Positions 8,081-15,992 of a stretch of 45,409 bases of DNA are shown in pieces; positions within the stretch are counted from its first letter, which is position 1, and each line of letters opens with the position of its first letter. Where the stretch lies: positions 1 through 45,409 of the forward strand of contig JACAEG010000006.1 of assembly GCA_013388965.1 (NCBI GenBank), in the 5' to 3' direction. The stretch is from Pseudorhodoplanes sp. (GTDB lineage Bacteria > Pseudomonadota > Alphaproteobacteria > Rhizobiales > Xanthobacteraceae). Made by a program: the position numbers and the translations under genes. The notes under the pieces were generated by a model, which saw only the letters and a program-made list of their open reading frames with translations, was not told the origin of the DNA and did not search any database.

Positions 8081-9019
8081 CTACTCGGCGGCGACGACCT
8101 GATATTGCGGCAGCGGCTTGCTCCAGTCAGGCGGCGTTCTCGCCCATGCCTTCAGAAAATCGATAAAGTGGCGCGTGCGCGCCGGAAGGTTCTTTCGCGT
8201 TGGATAGACGATATAGATCTTGACTTCGGTCACCTCGTACTCGGGAAGAATGACCGTCAGGCGCTTCGTCTTGATCTCCTCGGATACCGCGTAGAGCGGA
8301 TGCATTGATATGCCGTGTCCATGCACCGCCGCATTCTTGATGGCATCGCAAAAATTCGATCCCATCGTTCCGCTGACCCGGACCGAAACCTCCCCGTTGC
8401 GGCCGGTGAAACGCCATATCCCGGTCGGCGATTTGAGGGTCTGAACGAGACAATTGTGGCGGCTCAGATCGGCGGGCGTTCGCGGCCTGCCGTGCGTGCG
8501 CAGGTATTTTTCCGACGCGACCAGCACCTGCGGCGCATCCACAAGCGGAACCGCGACGTGTCCAGCGTCGGCAGGCGATGCCCCGATGCGCAACGCCAGG
8601 TCGAGTCCTTGCGTGATCATGTTGCTGCTGCCGTCGTCATGCAGCAGAACGACGCGTATCTCCGGATAGTTCTCCGTGAATTTGGCGGCGAGCGGAGAAA
8701 GGTGCGTACTGCCGAAAGACGGCGGCGTTCCGACCCGAATGATGCCGCGCGGCGCCTGCACCAATTGCCGGGTTCCTGTTTCGATATCCTCGTACGCCTG
8801 CAGCAGCATCTGCCCCTGGCTCAGCGCATGAATGCCGGCCTCGGTGAGGCAGACATGCTTCGTCGTGCGATGGAGCAGCGTTACGCCGAGCGCGCGCTCA
8901 AGCGAAGCGACATGCTTGGTAATCGTTGCCTTGGACATACCCAAACGACGGGCGGCCGCGGTAAAGCTGCCGTCTCGCGCAACTTCAACAAAGACTTCGA
9001 TACAGCGTAGCCGGTCCAT
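8081..9019 (-). CDS. LysR family transcriptional regulator
   Basis: A 312-residue LysR-type regulator. The N-terminal winged helix-turn-helix, MDRLRCIEVFVEVARDGSFT followed by AARRLGMSKATITKHVASLE, is unmistakable and carries the usual A-A-R-L-x-S pattern. Residues from about 90 form the periplasmic-binding-like effector domain. The IRVGTPPSFG opening is typical of the large group that controls adjacent oxidoreductase, GST or transport genes. It is convergent with the MBL hydrolase. No divergent partner lies upstream: the 293 bases to the LacI gene hold nothing I recognise. Its target is therefore unclear; the 5.3-8.0 kb genes are a possibility. Confidence 0.9.
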   Translation of the reverse strand: MDRLRCIEVFVEVARDGSFTAAARRLGMSKATITKHVASLERALGVTLLHRTTKHVCLTEAGIHALSQGQMLLQAYEDIETGTRQLVQAPRGIIRVGTPPSFGSTHLSPLAAKFTENYPEIRVVLLHDDGSSNMITQGLDLALRIGASPADAGHVAVPLVDAPQVLVASEKYLRTHGRPRTPADLSRHNCLVQTLKSPTGIWRFTGRNGEVSVRVSGTMGSNFCDAIKNAAVHGHGISMHPLYAVSEEIKTKRLTVILPEYEVTEVKIYIVYPTRKNLPARTRHFIDFLKAWARTPPDWSKPLPQYQVVAAE

Positions 9020-9312
9020 CCTCTTCGCGTCCCCTCACTAGCAGGCGCGGCCCATTCGGCGCCCTGCACGGGCCATCGCGCCGTTTTGTCGCTTTTGTGA
9101 AACCATGCCCCGGTCCTGCAGGAAACACAACCCTGAGCACCCTCTGAGCTGCAGACGCTCTCGGCTCGGTACGCGCGGCACGATTCAGACGATCGGGAAG
9201 CGCCCCGCGCCCCCGTCGTCAGGCCACGGGCACAGCAGCGATTGTCGCAGAGATGCGATCTGACCTTGCAGGCGGCTTTTCCATTCGAACCAGCCGTGGG
9301 AAGCGAAATCAG

Positions 9313-10377
9313 TCAACGCGCGGCCATGCGGCTCCCGCCGGCCGGTGTCCGACGTGCGTTCCGGGGCGGCGCCGTAGAGCCGCGCACAATCAAGGTGGGC
9401 GCATGCATCGCCTGGTAGGGCAAGGCATTCGACGGCTGCTGAAGTCCGGCGCGGCGCAGCAGGAACGCGCTGCAGGCGAGCGCGATTTCGCGCACCGGCA
9501 GGCCGATCGTCGTAAGCCCCGATCCCCACCAGCGAAAGGCCGGTGAATCGCTGAAGCCCACAAACGACATCTCGCCCGGAATGTCGATCCCGCGCGCCCG
9601 CATGCAGTCGAATGCGCCAACCGCAATGCGCGCGCCTGCGGTGACGACCGCGGTCGGGCGCGGCCCGGGCCGGCCGAGAATGCGCGCCATCGCCGCATAG
9701 GCATATTCGGCATCGCAGCCGCCGGTCTCGACGACAGCCTGCGCGACATCGAGTCCCGCCTCCGCATGCGCGACGCGGAACCCCTCGAGCCGGGCGGCGC
9801 CCGTGGAGAATTCGGTGCTGCCGCCGACATAGGCGATGCGGCGATGGCCCAGCTCGATCAGATGCCGCGTCGCCTGCCGCAGGGCGGCGACGTCGTCGAC
9901 GCCGAACCAGTCCGATTCCACCTTGGGACACTTGCGCACGAGCTGCACATGCGGCGTCACGCGCAGCAGCCGCACCGTCTCGCGCGCGGGATTGGCGCTC
10001 GCCACCATCACGATACCGACCGCGCGCGCCGAGCAGAGATTGCGGACATGATGCAGTTCCAGTTCCGGGTCGTCATCGGTGATCGACAGCACAAGCTGCA
10101 AACCGTGGTCGTGACAGCAATCCGAGATCGCCTTGGCGACGGTCGAATAGAACTCGTTCTGCACATCCGGCACGATCAGGCCGACGAGCGAACTCGTCCC
10201 GCGGCGCATTGCGCGCGCCGCGGAATCGGCGACATAGCCCGCCTCCTCCGCCGCCGTGCGCACCAGCGCCTTGGTTTCGTGACTGATCTGCGGGCTGTCG
10301 GCCAAGGCGCGCGCGACCGTGGAGACCGCAAGATCAAGCGATCGCGCCAGATCCTTCAGGGTGACGGGTCGGTTCAT
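9313..10377 (-). CDS. LacI family transcriptional regulator of the TRAP catabolic operon
   Basis: A 354-residue LacI/GalR repressor. The N-terminal HTH and hinge read VTLKDLARSLDLAVSTVARAL, and a sugar-binding-type effector domain starts around residue 64 (SSLVGLIVPDVQNEFYSTVA). It is transcribed away from the TRAP operon across a 186-base intergenic region containing a near-perfect palindrome with a central CG (10410-10425), the hallmark of LacI-family operators. It most likely represses the operon, and perhaps itself, until the imported substrate or an intermediate binds. The effector is unknown; family members usually bind sugars or sugar acids. Confidence 0.92.
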   Translation of the reverse strand: MNRPVTLKDLARSLDLAVSTVARALADSPQISHETKALVRTAAEEAGYVADSAARAMRRGTSSLVGLIVPDVQNEFYSTVAKAISDCCHDHGLQLVLSITDDDPELELHHVRNLCSARAVGIVMVASANPARETVRLLRVTPHVQLVRKCPKVESDWFGVDDVAALRQATRHLIELGHRRIAYVGGSTEFSTGAARLEGFRVAHAEAGLDVAQAVVETGGCDAEYAYAAMARILGRPGPRPTAVVTAGARIAVGAFDCMRARGIDIPGEMSFVGFSDSPAFRWWGSGLTTIGLPVREIALACSAFLLRRAGLQQPSNALPYQAMHAPTLIVRGSTAPPRNARRTPAGGSRMAAR

Positions 10378-10409
10378 GCGGCGCCCGATTTCCTCCCTTC
10401 ATTCGCTTC

Positions 10410-10425
10410 ATGCAATCGTTTGCAT
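10410..10425. promoter_or_regulatory. LacI-type operator palindrome
   Basis: ATGCAATCGTTTGCAT is symmetric at 14 of 16 positions around a central CG. It lies 33 bases upstream of the lacI-family start codon and about 140 bases upstream of dctP. Central-CG palindromes of 14-20 bp are the known binding-site form of this family, and the adjacent gene encodes such a regulator. Binding itself is inferred. Confidence 0.55.
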
Positions 10426-10467
10426 TACATAATCGCAATGAAAGCGTACATTTTTGCAAAGCACAAG

Positions 10468-10484
10468 CGTTTACATCGCAAACG
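10468..10484. promoter_or_regulatory. Second candidate operator with CGTTT/AAACG arms
   Basis: CGTTT and AAACG form perfect arms around seven bases, 80-96 bases upstream of dctP. The arm sequence CGTTT is shared with the 10410-10425 palindrome, so this may be a second, weaker repressor site allowing looping or dual control of the divergent genes. The spacing differs from the first site, so confidence is limited. Confidence 0.35.
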
Positions 10485-10563
10485 ATAGCGCCTAGCGTGC
10501 CGGTCGGGATCGCCACAGGCGATTAAACAACGCGCCGCTCAAGGCGCGACAGGGAGCACGCTC

Positions 10564-11604
10564 ATGACGACACATACGCGTTCCGCGCGGCCGGCTCGCC
10601 GCGACATCCTGAAGGGCGCGGCCGCGCTCGCCGCTGCCGGTGCCATCGGCGCGCCGATGGTCGCGCGCGCACAGCAGACTTTCGTCTGCCGCATCGGCCA
10701 TTCCGAAGCCCTCAATTCGCCGCTCTCCAACGCCTTCGAGAAATGGACGAAGGTGCTGAACGAGAAGAGCGGCGGCAAGATCCAGGCGCAGCATTTCCCC
10801 GCCAGCCAGCTTGGCAGCTACACCCAGAACATCGAGCAGAACCGCCTCGGCACGCTGCAGATCACCACCGGCGGACCGGACACCGAGGAGATCATCGCGC
10901 CCGAGATCGCGGCCTGCGGCGGCGCGCCGGGCTTCATCTATGTCAACGAGGCGCATGTCGACCGCGTGCTGCAGGGCGACATCGGCAAGGAAATCTCGCA
11001 GATCGCGCGCGCCAAGACCGGCGTGGAATTCGTCGATTACGGTGAAGTCGGCTTCCGGCATGTGCTCACCAAGAAGCCGGTCACCAGCATGGCCGACATC
11101 AAGGGCGTCAAGCTTCGCACGCCCGAAATCAAGCTCTGGGTCGATTTCTGGAAGAAGCTCGGCGCCAACCCCACCCCGCTTCCCTATGCCGAGCAATACA
11201 GTGCGCTCTCGACCGGCCTGATCGACGGCCTCGAGGCCGACGTGTTCTCGATCAAGGGCTTCAAGTGGGGCGAGCAGGCCAAGAACCTCACGCTCACCAA
11301 TCACTGGTTCCTGCCCAAGGCGACGCGCGTCAACGCGCGCTGGCTCGACTCGCTTCCAAAGGAATTGCAGGATGTCGTGCGCACGACGGCGAAGGAAATA
11401 TTCGCCGAGCAGCGCAAGATCAACCGCGAGAATACCTCAAAGACCCTCGACGAGTTGAAGGCGTCCGGCATCACCGTCGTCACGCTCACCGACACGCCGA
11501 AATGGCGCGAGGCAACGGCCTCGCTGTTCGACGAATTCGGCGCCAAGAGCCCGGCAACCAAGGCGATGATCGACAAGATCCGCGCGCTCGGCGGCACCGC
11601 CTGA
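10564..11604 (+). CDS. TRAP transporter substrate-binding protein DctP
   Basis: A 346-residue periplasmic binding protein. The N-terminus has a twin-arginine-like signal (ARRDILKGAAALAAAG), ending near residue 38 at ARAQ. The mature part shows the DctP pattern: IGHSEALNSPLSNAFEKW, FPASQLGSYTQNIEQNRLG and, later, the segment around KGVKLRTPEIKLWVDFWKKL with the conserved arginine that binds substrate carboxylate. TRAP binding proteins capture organic or sugar acids for sodium-driven uptake. It starts the operon facing away from the LacI regulator. The catabolic genes downstream suggest a sugar acid or related hydroxy acid. Confidence 0.93.
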   Translation: MTTHTRSARPARRDILKGAAALAAAGAIGAPMVARAQQTFVCRIGHSEALNSPLSNAFEKWTKVLNEKSGGKIQAQHFPASQLGSYTQNIEQNRLGTLQITTGGPDTEEIIAPEIAACGGAPGFIYVNEAHVDRVLQGDIGKEISQIARAKTGVEFVDYGEVGFRHVLTKKPVTSMADIKGVKLRTPEIKLWVDFWKKLGANPTPLPYAEQYSALSTGLIDGLEADVFSIKGFKWGEQAKNLTLTNHWFLPKATRVNARWLDSLPKELQDVVRTTAKEIFAEQRKINRENTSKTLDELKASGITVVTLTDTPKWREATASLFDEFGAKSPATKAMIDKIRALGGTA

Positions 11605-11625
11605 CACGTCTGCATCTGCGCGGGG

Positions 11626-11649
11626 GGCCGCATGCGGCCTCCTGCGGCC
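11626..11649 (+). terminator. Intercistronic hairpin between dctP and dctQM
   Basis: GGCCGCA (11626-11632) can pair with TGCGGCC at 11643-11649, with a 10-base loop that contains a second TGCGGCC copy. It lies in the 64-base gap after the binding-protein gene, the same position as the hairpin behind the Liv binding-protein gene. It is probably a partial terminator or mRNA stabiliser favouring the binding protein. No T-run is present. Confidence 0.4.
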
Positions 11650-11668
11650 ATCTTTCGGGACAGTGTCG

Positions 11669-13549
11669 ATGAATTCCGAGGTCACTGCCGCGGGCGCTCT
11701 GCCGCAGCATTCCAGGGCGCTCAATGCACGCATTGCAGATGCACTGGCCGTCGCAGTCGAGAGCGTCGCCGCCTCGCTGCTGGTGGCAACGGTCGCCATC
11801 GCGCTCCTGCAGGTCTTCTGCCGCTATATCCTGAACAGCGCGCTGAGCTGGCCGGAGGAAGCGGCAAAATTCGCGTTTGCCTGGTTCGTGTTTCTCGGCG
11901 CGGCCATGATCACACGCCGCTGCGAGCATATTGTCATCGACATCCTGCCGCGCAGCCTCGGACCGCAGGCGCTGCGCTGCCATGCACTCGGCGTGCGCGT
12001 CATATCGGTCGCGGTTTCGACATTTCTCGTGATCTACGGGTTCGATCTCGTCCAGAAATCGACCTTTACGTCACCGGCTCTGCAGTGGGAATATACATAT
12101 CTCTATCTCGCCATCCCCGTCGGCGCGGCGCTCTCGCTCATCTTCATGGCGCTGACGCCGGTGGCCGGCTTTCGCGGCGAACCGGTGGCCGCGGCGTCAA
12201 CGGCCGTCGGTGTGGCCGTCTATTTCATCCTTGAAAGCGCGGCCGGAACGAGCGTGATCGGCCATTTCGGGGTGGTATGGCCGCTCGTCGTCATTGCGAT
12301 CGGGCTGATGCTGGTCGGCGTTCCGATCGTGGACGCGCTGATCTTCGGAACATTCGTCGCCTTCCTGCCGCAAGGCGAACTGGCGCTATTGCCAATTCCG
12401 CAGGGCATGACCAATGCGCTCGACTATCTCCTGCTCTCGATCCCCTTCTTCATGCTGGCCGCCGGCCTGATGAATGTCGGCGGCATCACCGAGCGGCTGG
12501 TTGGCCTCGCCTCCACGCTGGTCGGACATTTCCGCGGCGGTCTTGGCCATGTCAACGTCCTGACCAACACGCTGATGGGCGGCGTCTCCGGCTCCTCCAC
12601 CGCGGATGCGGCGACGATCGCCAAGACGCTGGTGCCGGCGATGGAGAAGCGCGGCTATCCCAAACCCTTCGGCGTCGCGCTGACCAGCGCGGGCTCGATC
12701 CTCGCCAACATGATCCCACCGAGCATGGGGCTCATCATCTACGGCTCGCTCGCTTCGGTATCGGTCGGCGCCTTGTTCGTCGGCACCATCGTGCCGGGCC
12801 TGCTGATGGCGCTCACGCTCTCGATCGTCGTCTATGTCGTGTGCCTGACCCGGGGCATCGGCGAGCACGGCCAACGCGCGAGCTGGAACGCGCGCGGCGC
12901 GGCCCTGCTGTCGGCGCTTCCGGCTCTGGTCCTGCCGGTCCTGATCGTCGGCGGCATCCGCTACGGCGTGTTCTCGGCGACCGAAGCCGGCGCAGTGGCC
13001 GCGCTTTACGCCCTGTTCTGCGGCGTCCTGATCTACCGGGCAGCGAACAGCCAGACACTCCTGCATGCCTTGCGGGAGTCGCTCGCCCAGACAGCGACCA
13101 TCGTGGTCGTCATCGCGGCCTCCGCTCCGTTCGCCTTCGCGCTGATCATCGAGCAGGTCCCGCAGAAGCTGACCGCCTTCATGGGCGCGACGGCCGGGAG
13201 CTGGGTCATGCTCCTGCTGATGCTCAACATCTTCCTCCTGTTTGTCGGCCTCGCGATGGAGATGATCGCTTCGATGGTGATCCTGGTGCCCCTGCTGGTG
13301 CCGATGCTGAAGGCCGCCAATGTCGACCTCGTGCATTTCGGCATCATCATGGTCGGCAATCTCTGCATCGGAGCGCTGACCCCGCCGCTGGCGGTGCTGG
13401 TCTTCACGGCCGCGCGCGTAACGGACACGCCCATTCACCTCGCCTATCGCGCCTGCCGGCCGTTCATGCTCGGCCTGCTCATCTGGCTCGCGCTGATCAC
13501 CTTCATTCCGGCCTTCACCCTGTTGCCTGTGCGTTTCTTCGGACCATGA
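11669..13549 (+). CDS. Fused TRAP transporter permease DctQM
   Basis: A 626-residue inner-membrane protein fusing the small and large TRAP subunits. Residues 1 to about 170 are DctQ-like (four hydrophobic segments with LLQVFCRYILNSALSWPEEA). From about 190 the DctM part follows, with its many helices and family motifs VGGITERLVGLASTLVGHFR, GGVSGSSTADAATIAKTLVP and GSILANMIPPSMGLIIYG. It works as a sodium-coupled secondary importer with DctP. ATG 11669 was preferred over GTG 11663 because GGGA at 11657-11660 is better spaced. QM fusion is common in TRAP systems. The stop overlaps the next gene by ATGA. Confidence 0.92.
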   Translation: MNSEVTAAGALPQHSRALNARIADALAVAVESVAASLLVATVAIALLQVFCRYILNSALSWPEEAAKFAFAWFVFLGAAMITRRCEHIVIDILPRSLGPQALRCHALGVRVISVAVSTFLVIYGFDLVQKSTFTSPALQWEYTYLYLAIPVGAALSLIFMALTPVAGFRGEPVAAASTAVGVAVYFILESAAGTSVIGHFGVVWPLVVIAIGLMLVGVPIVDALIFGTFVAFLPQGELALLPIPQGMTNALDYLLLSIPFFMLAAGLMNVGGITERLVGLASTLVGHFRGGLGHVNVLTNTLMGGVSGSSTADAATIAKTLVPAMEKRGYPKPFGVALTSAGSILANMIPPSMGLIIYGSLASVSVGALFVGTIVPGLLMALTLSIVVYVVCLTRGIGEHGQRASWNARGAALLSALPALVLPVLIVGGIRYGVFSATEAGAVAALYALFCGVLIYRAANSQTLLHALRESLAQTATIVVVIAASAPFAFALIIEQVPQKLTAFMGATAGSWVMLLLMLNIFLLFVGLAMEMIASMVILVPLLVPMLKAANVDLVHFGIIMVGNLCIGALTPPLAVLVFTAARVTDTPIHLAYRACRPFMLGLLIWLALITFIPAFTLLPVRFFGP

Positions 13550-14475
13550 CAAACAGCCAGTTTGTGCTTGAAGAGGATGTCGTGGCGCTGCCAAAGGGGG
13601 CATTTGCCCGCACGCATCGCCGGACCCTGCGCCGCAACGGTGCGCCCGTGCTGAGCCTGACGCAGGGCCGGCAGCGCTGCTACGTCTATCCGCTTTTCAC
13701 GCCGGCAGGCTTTCCGGTCACGTCGGAATGTCCCGCCGACCATCCGCATCACAACTCGTTCTGGATCGCGTCGGACCACGTGCACGGCCGGATGCCGGTG
13801 GCCGGCGGCAAGTACGAGGAATACACCTACAATCTCTATGTCGACGAGACGTTTCAGGGGCGCGCGCCGGGCCGGATCGTCGCGCTCTCCAGCAGTGCGA
13901 CGCCGCGCAACGGCGGCACCGTCATCATCCAGAATATCGAATGGCGCGGTCCGACGGAATGGGCGGCATATGACGGCCGGCTGCTTGCGCGCGAAACGCG
14001 CGAGATGGCGATTGCGGCCGAGCCCGGCATGTATGTGATCGATGTGACATCGACGCTCGCGGCGGCGGACTGGGATTTCAGCCTTGGTCCCACGCGGCAT
14101 GCCTATTTCAACGTGCGCGCGGCAGAATCCATCATCGTCCCGAACGGCGGACAGGTGGTCGACGACCGCGGTCGCTCCGGCGGCGACGCGATCACGGGCA
14201 CCGAGTCGCGTTGGGTGGATTTTTCCGGTCACGTCGGCGGCGGCCACAAGGCGGGTCTCGCCGTGTTCCCGGATCCGCGCGATCACCAGGATCTGTCCTG
14301 GTTCGTCGCCGACTGGGGCGTGGTGACGGTCGGCCCCTTTCGCATCAACGGTCGCGTAGTCAGGCAGGGCGAGTCGCTGACGGCACGCTATCGCGTTTTG
14401 GTGCATGACGGAGACGCCAGGCAGGCGGATGTCGCCGGCCGCTACGCCGCCTATCTGGCGGCCCTGCCGGAATGA
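13546..14475 (+). CDS. DUF6807 (PmoA-named) family protein
   Basis: A 309-residue protein, ATGA-coupled to dctQM. The recognisable part is SECPADHPHHNSFWIASDHVHG with clustered histidines, followed by a beta-rich body and a C-terminal HDGDARQADVAGRYAAYLA. Proteins of this group are often labelled PmoA but are not methane monooxygenase subunits. They recur in sugar-catabolic operons with Gfo/Idh/MocA enzymes and have no firm biochemical role that I know of. The conserved Asp-His-Pro-His-His cluster looks like an active or metal site. It may process or bind a sugar derivative in this operon. There is no signal peptide. Confidence 0.7.
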   Translation: MTNSQFVLEEDVVALPKGAFARTHRRTLRRNGAPVLSLTQGRQRCYVYPLFTPAGFPVTSECPADHPHHNSFWIASDHVHGRMPVAGGKYEEYTYNLYVDETFQGRAPGRIVALSSSATPRNGGTVIIQNIEWRGPTEWAAYDGRLLARETREMAIAAEPGMYVIDVTSTLAAADWDFSLGPTRHAYFNVRAAESIIVPNGGQVVDDRGRSGGDAITGTESRWVDFSGHVGGGHKAGLAVFPDPRDHQDLSWFVADWGVVTVGPFRINGRVVRQGESLTARYRVLVHDGDARQADVAGRYAAYLAALPE

Positions 14476-14485
14476 GGGTCGCGCC

Positions 14486-15196
14486 ATGAAAGGCCTCATC
14501 GGCGGCATCGGACTGACGCATCTGACGGTCTACAATCAGCGGCCCGCGCCCGACGGACAGCATTCCGGCTGCGCGCATGTCCACGCCATCACCGACGAGG
14601 CATATTTCGTCATTTCCGGGAAGGGCGCGGTCGAACTCCACGACCTCGAACACGGCTTTCGCAGCGTTCCCCTTTCGCCCGGCAGCTACGTACAGTTCGC
14701 ACCCGGCACGCTGCACCGTGCGGTCAACGGCGGAAATCTCGTCGTTCTCGGCATCATGGGCAATGCGGGGCTCGCCGAGCGCGGCGATGCGCGCATCTGG
14801 TTCGGGCCCGAAGCAGACGCCGATCCGGCGCTCTATCAGGAGCTGTGGACGCTGCCCGCGCGCAAGGGGCTCGACGGAGCGCTGGAACGGCGCGACCGCT
14901 CGGTGTCGGCCTATATGAAACTGATCGACCTGTGGAACAGCGACCGCCCGGCCTATCGCAAGGCGCTTGCCGATTTCGTCGACCTGCATGCACGCACGAT
15001 GGCGCCGATGCGCGAACGCCTTCAGAACGTTGTTCAGGAAGGGCCGGCAAGCTGGCTGCAAGTCGCACTGGCGCGCATCGACGGATTGCCATCGCTGATC
15101 GCGGCGCCGCAGGCGGAGCGCGTCGGCGCGCAAGCCGATCCGAAATGGGGCATGTGCGGCGTTCTGCGCCCGCTCGACGTGCCGGCACAGGTTTGA
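14486..15196 (+). CDS. Cupin domain protein
   Basis: A 236-residue protein with an N-terminal single-domain cupin at about residues 25-90: HVHAITDEAYFVISGKGAVE (motif 1, with His, His and Glu metal ligands) and PGSYVQFAPGTLHRAVN (motif 2, with the last His). The remaining about 140 residues are helical and unassigned. Cupins of this kind isomerise, epimerise or bind sugars and sugar acids, using a divalent metal. ATG 14486 follows the previous stop by ten bases; the open frame extends upstream inside the preceding gene and is not used. The exact step is unknown. Confidence 0.8.
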   Translation: MKGLIGGIGLTHLTVYNQRPAPDGQHSGCAHVHAITDEAYFVISGKGAVELHDLEHGFRSVPLSPGSYVQFAPGTLHRAVNGGNLVVLGIMGNAGLAERGDARIWFGPEADADPALYQELWTLPARKGLDGALERRDRSVSAYMKLIDLWNSDRPAYRKALADFVDLHARTMAPMRERLQNVVQEGPASWLQVALARIDGLPSLIAAPQAERVGAQADPKWGMCGVLRPLDVPAQV

Positions 15197-15220
15197 TTCG
15201 ATAACGGGAGCAGGCGGAAT

Positions 15221-15991
15221 ATGCAGATCGGTCGCTACGAGGTCGGCGGACGGACCCATTACGGAATTCTGGACGGCGACACCTTCCGCCGCCTGAAGGG
15301 CTCGCCGTTCGAGAGCCTTGCGACCGACGGCGCGACCGATCCGCGCGCAGCGGTGCGCCTTCTCTGTCCCGTCGAGAAGCCGCGCCTGTTCGGCGTCGGG
15401 TTGAATTACGTCTCCCATGTCAGGGAAGCGAAGGCCGAAACCCCGAAATTCCCGATGCTGTTCATGATGCCGGACACGGCCGCCTGCGGGCCGGGCGACG
15501 CGATCGTCTACCCGCGCGAAGGCAAGCATGTCGACTTCGAGGCCGAGCTCGCGGTGGTCATCGGCAAGACGGCGCGGCGCGTGCCAAAGGAGAAGGCTCT
15601 CGATGTCGTCTTGGGCTACACCTGTGCGAACGACGTCAGCGAACGCACGATCCAGTTCGCCGAGATGAAGACCGGCTGCATGCTGATCGGCAAGAGCTAT
15701 GACACGTTCTGCCCGATCGGCCCGGTGATCGCGACCGATCTCGACCCCGGCAATCTCGATATGGAAGGCTTCGTCAACGGCAAGCGCCGGCAGTCGATCA
15801 ACACCTCCGACCTGCTTTTCGACGTGCCGCACCTCATTTCCTACATCAGTCAGGCCGTCACGCTGCTGCCGGGCGACGTCATCATCACCGGCACGCCTGC
15901 GGGTGTCGGCCCGATCCTGCCGGGCGACGTGGTGGACATCGCCATCGAGGGGATCGGCACGCTTTCAAACCCTGTCGTTGCGGAGCAGTGA
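15221..15991 (+). CDS. Fumarylacetoacetate hydrolase (FAH) family protein
   Basis: A 256-residue enzyme with the FAH fold. Metal ligands are visible in HVDFEAELAVVIGK (Glu-x-Glu) and in the Asp of YTCANDVSERTIQ, and the C-terminus has DVIITGTPAGVGPILPGDVV, a strongly conserved family run. Members cleave or decarboxylate beta-diketo acids, hydrolyse acylpyruvates or dehydrate sugar acids such as 2,4-diketo-3-deoxy derivatives. In an operon with a 2-hydroxyacid dehydrogenase and a sugar-type dehydrogenase, a diketo-acid hydrolase step is plausible but unproven. CGGGAGCAGGCGG upstream is a good ribosome binding region. Confidence 0.88.
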   Translation: MQIGRYEVGGRTHYGILDGDTFRRLKGSPFESLATDGATDPRAAVRLLCPVEKPRLFGVGLNYVSHVREAKAETPKFPMLFMMPDTAACGPGDAIVYPREGKHVDFEAELAVVIGKTARRVPKEKALDVVLGYTCANDVSERTIQFAEMKTGCMLIGKSYDTFCPIGPVIATDLDPGNLDMEGFVNGKRRQSINTSDLLFDVPHLISYISQAVTLLPGDVIITGTPAGVGPILPGDVVDIAIEGIGTLSNPVVAEQ

Positions 15992-15992
15992 G

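Noticed and set aside
12277-14475. Long plus-strand frame across dctQM into the DUF6807 gene
   Set aside because: Its first part is an out-of-frame shadow of dctQM; only the part from 13546 is the real DUF6807 gene.
13546-14475. Reading the PmoA family name as particulate methane monooxygenase
   Set aside because: No membrane segments or monooxygenase features and no pmoB/pmoC; it is the unrelated DUF6807 family.
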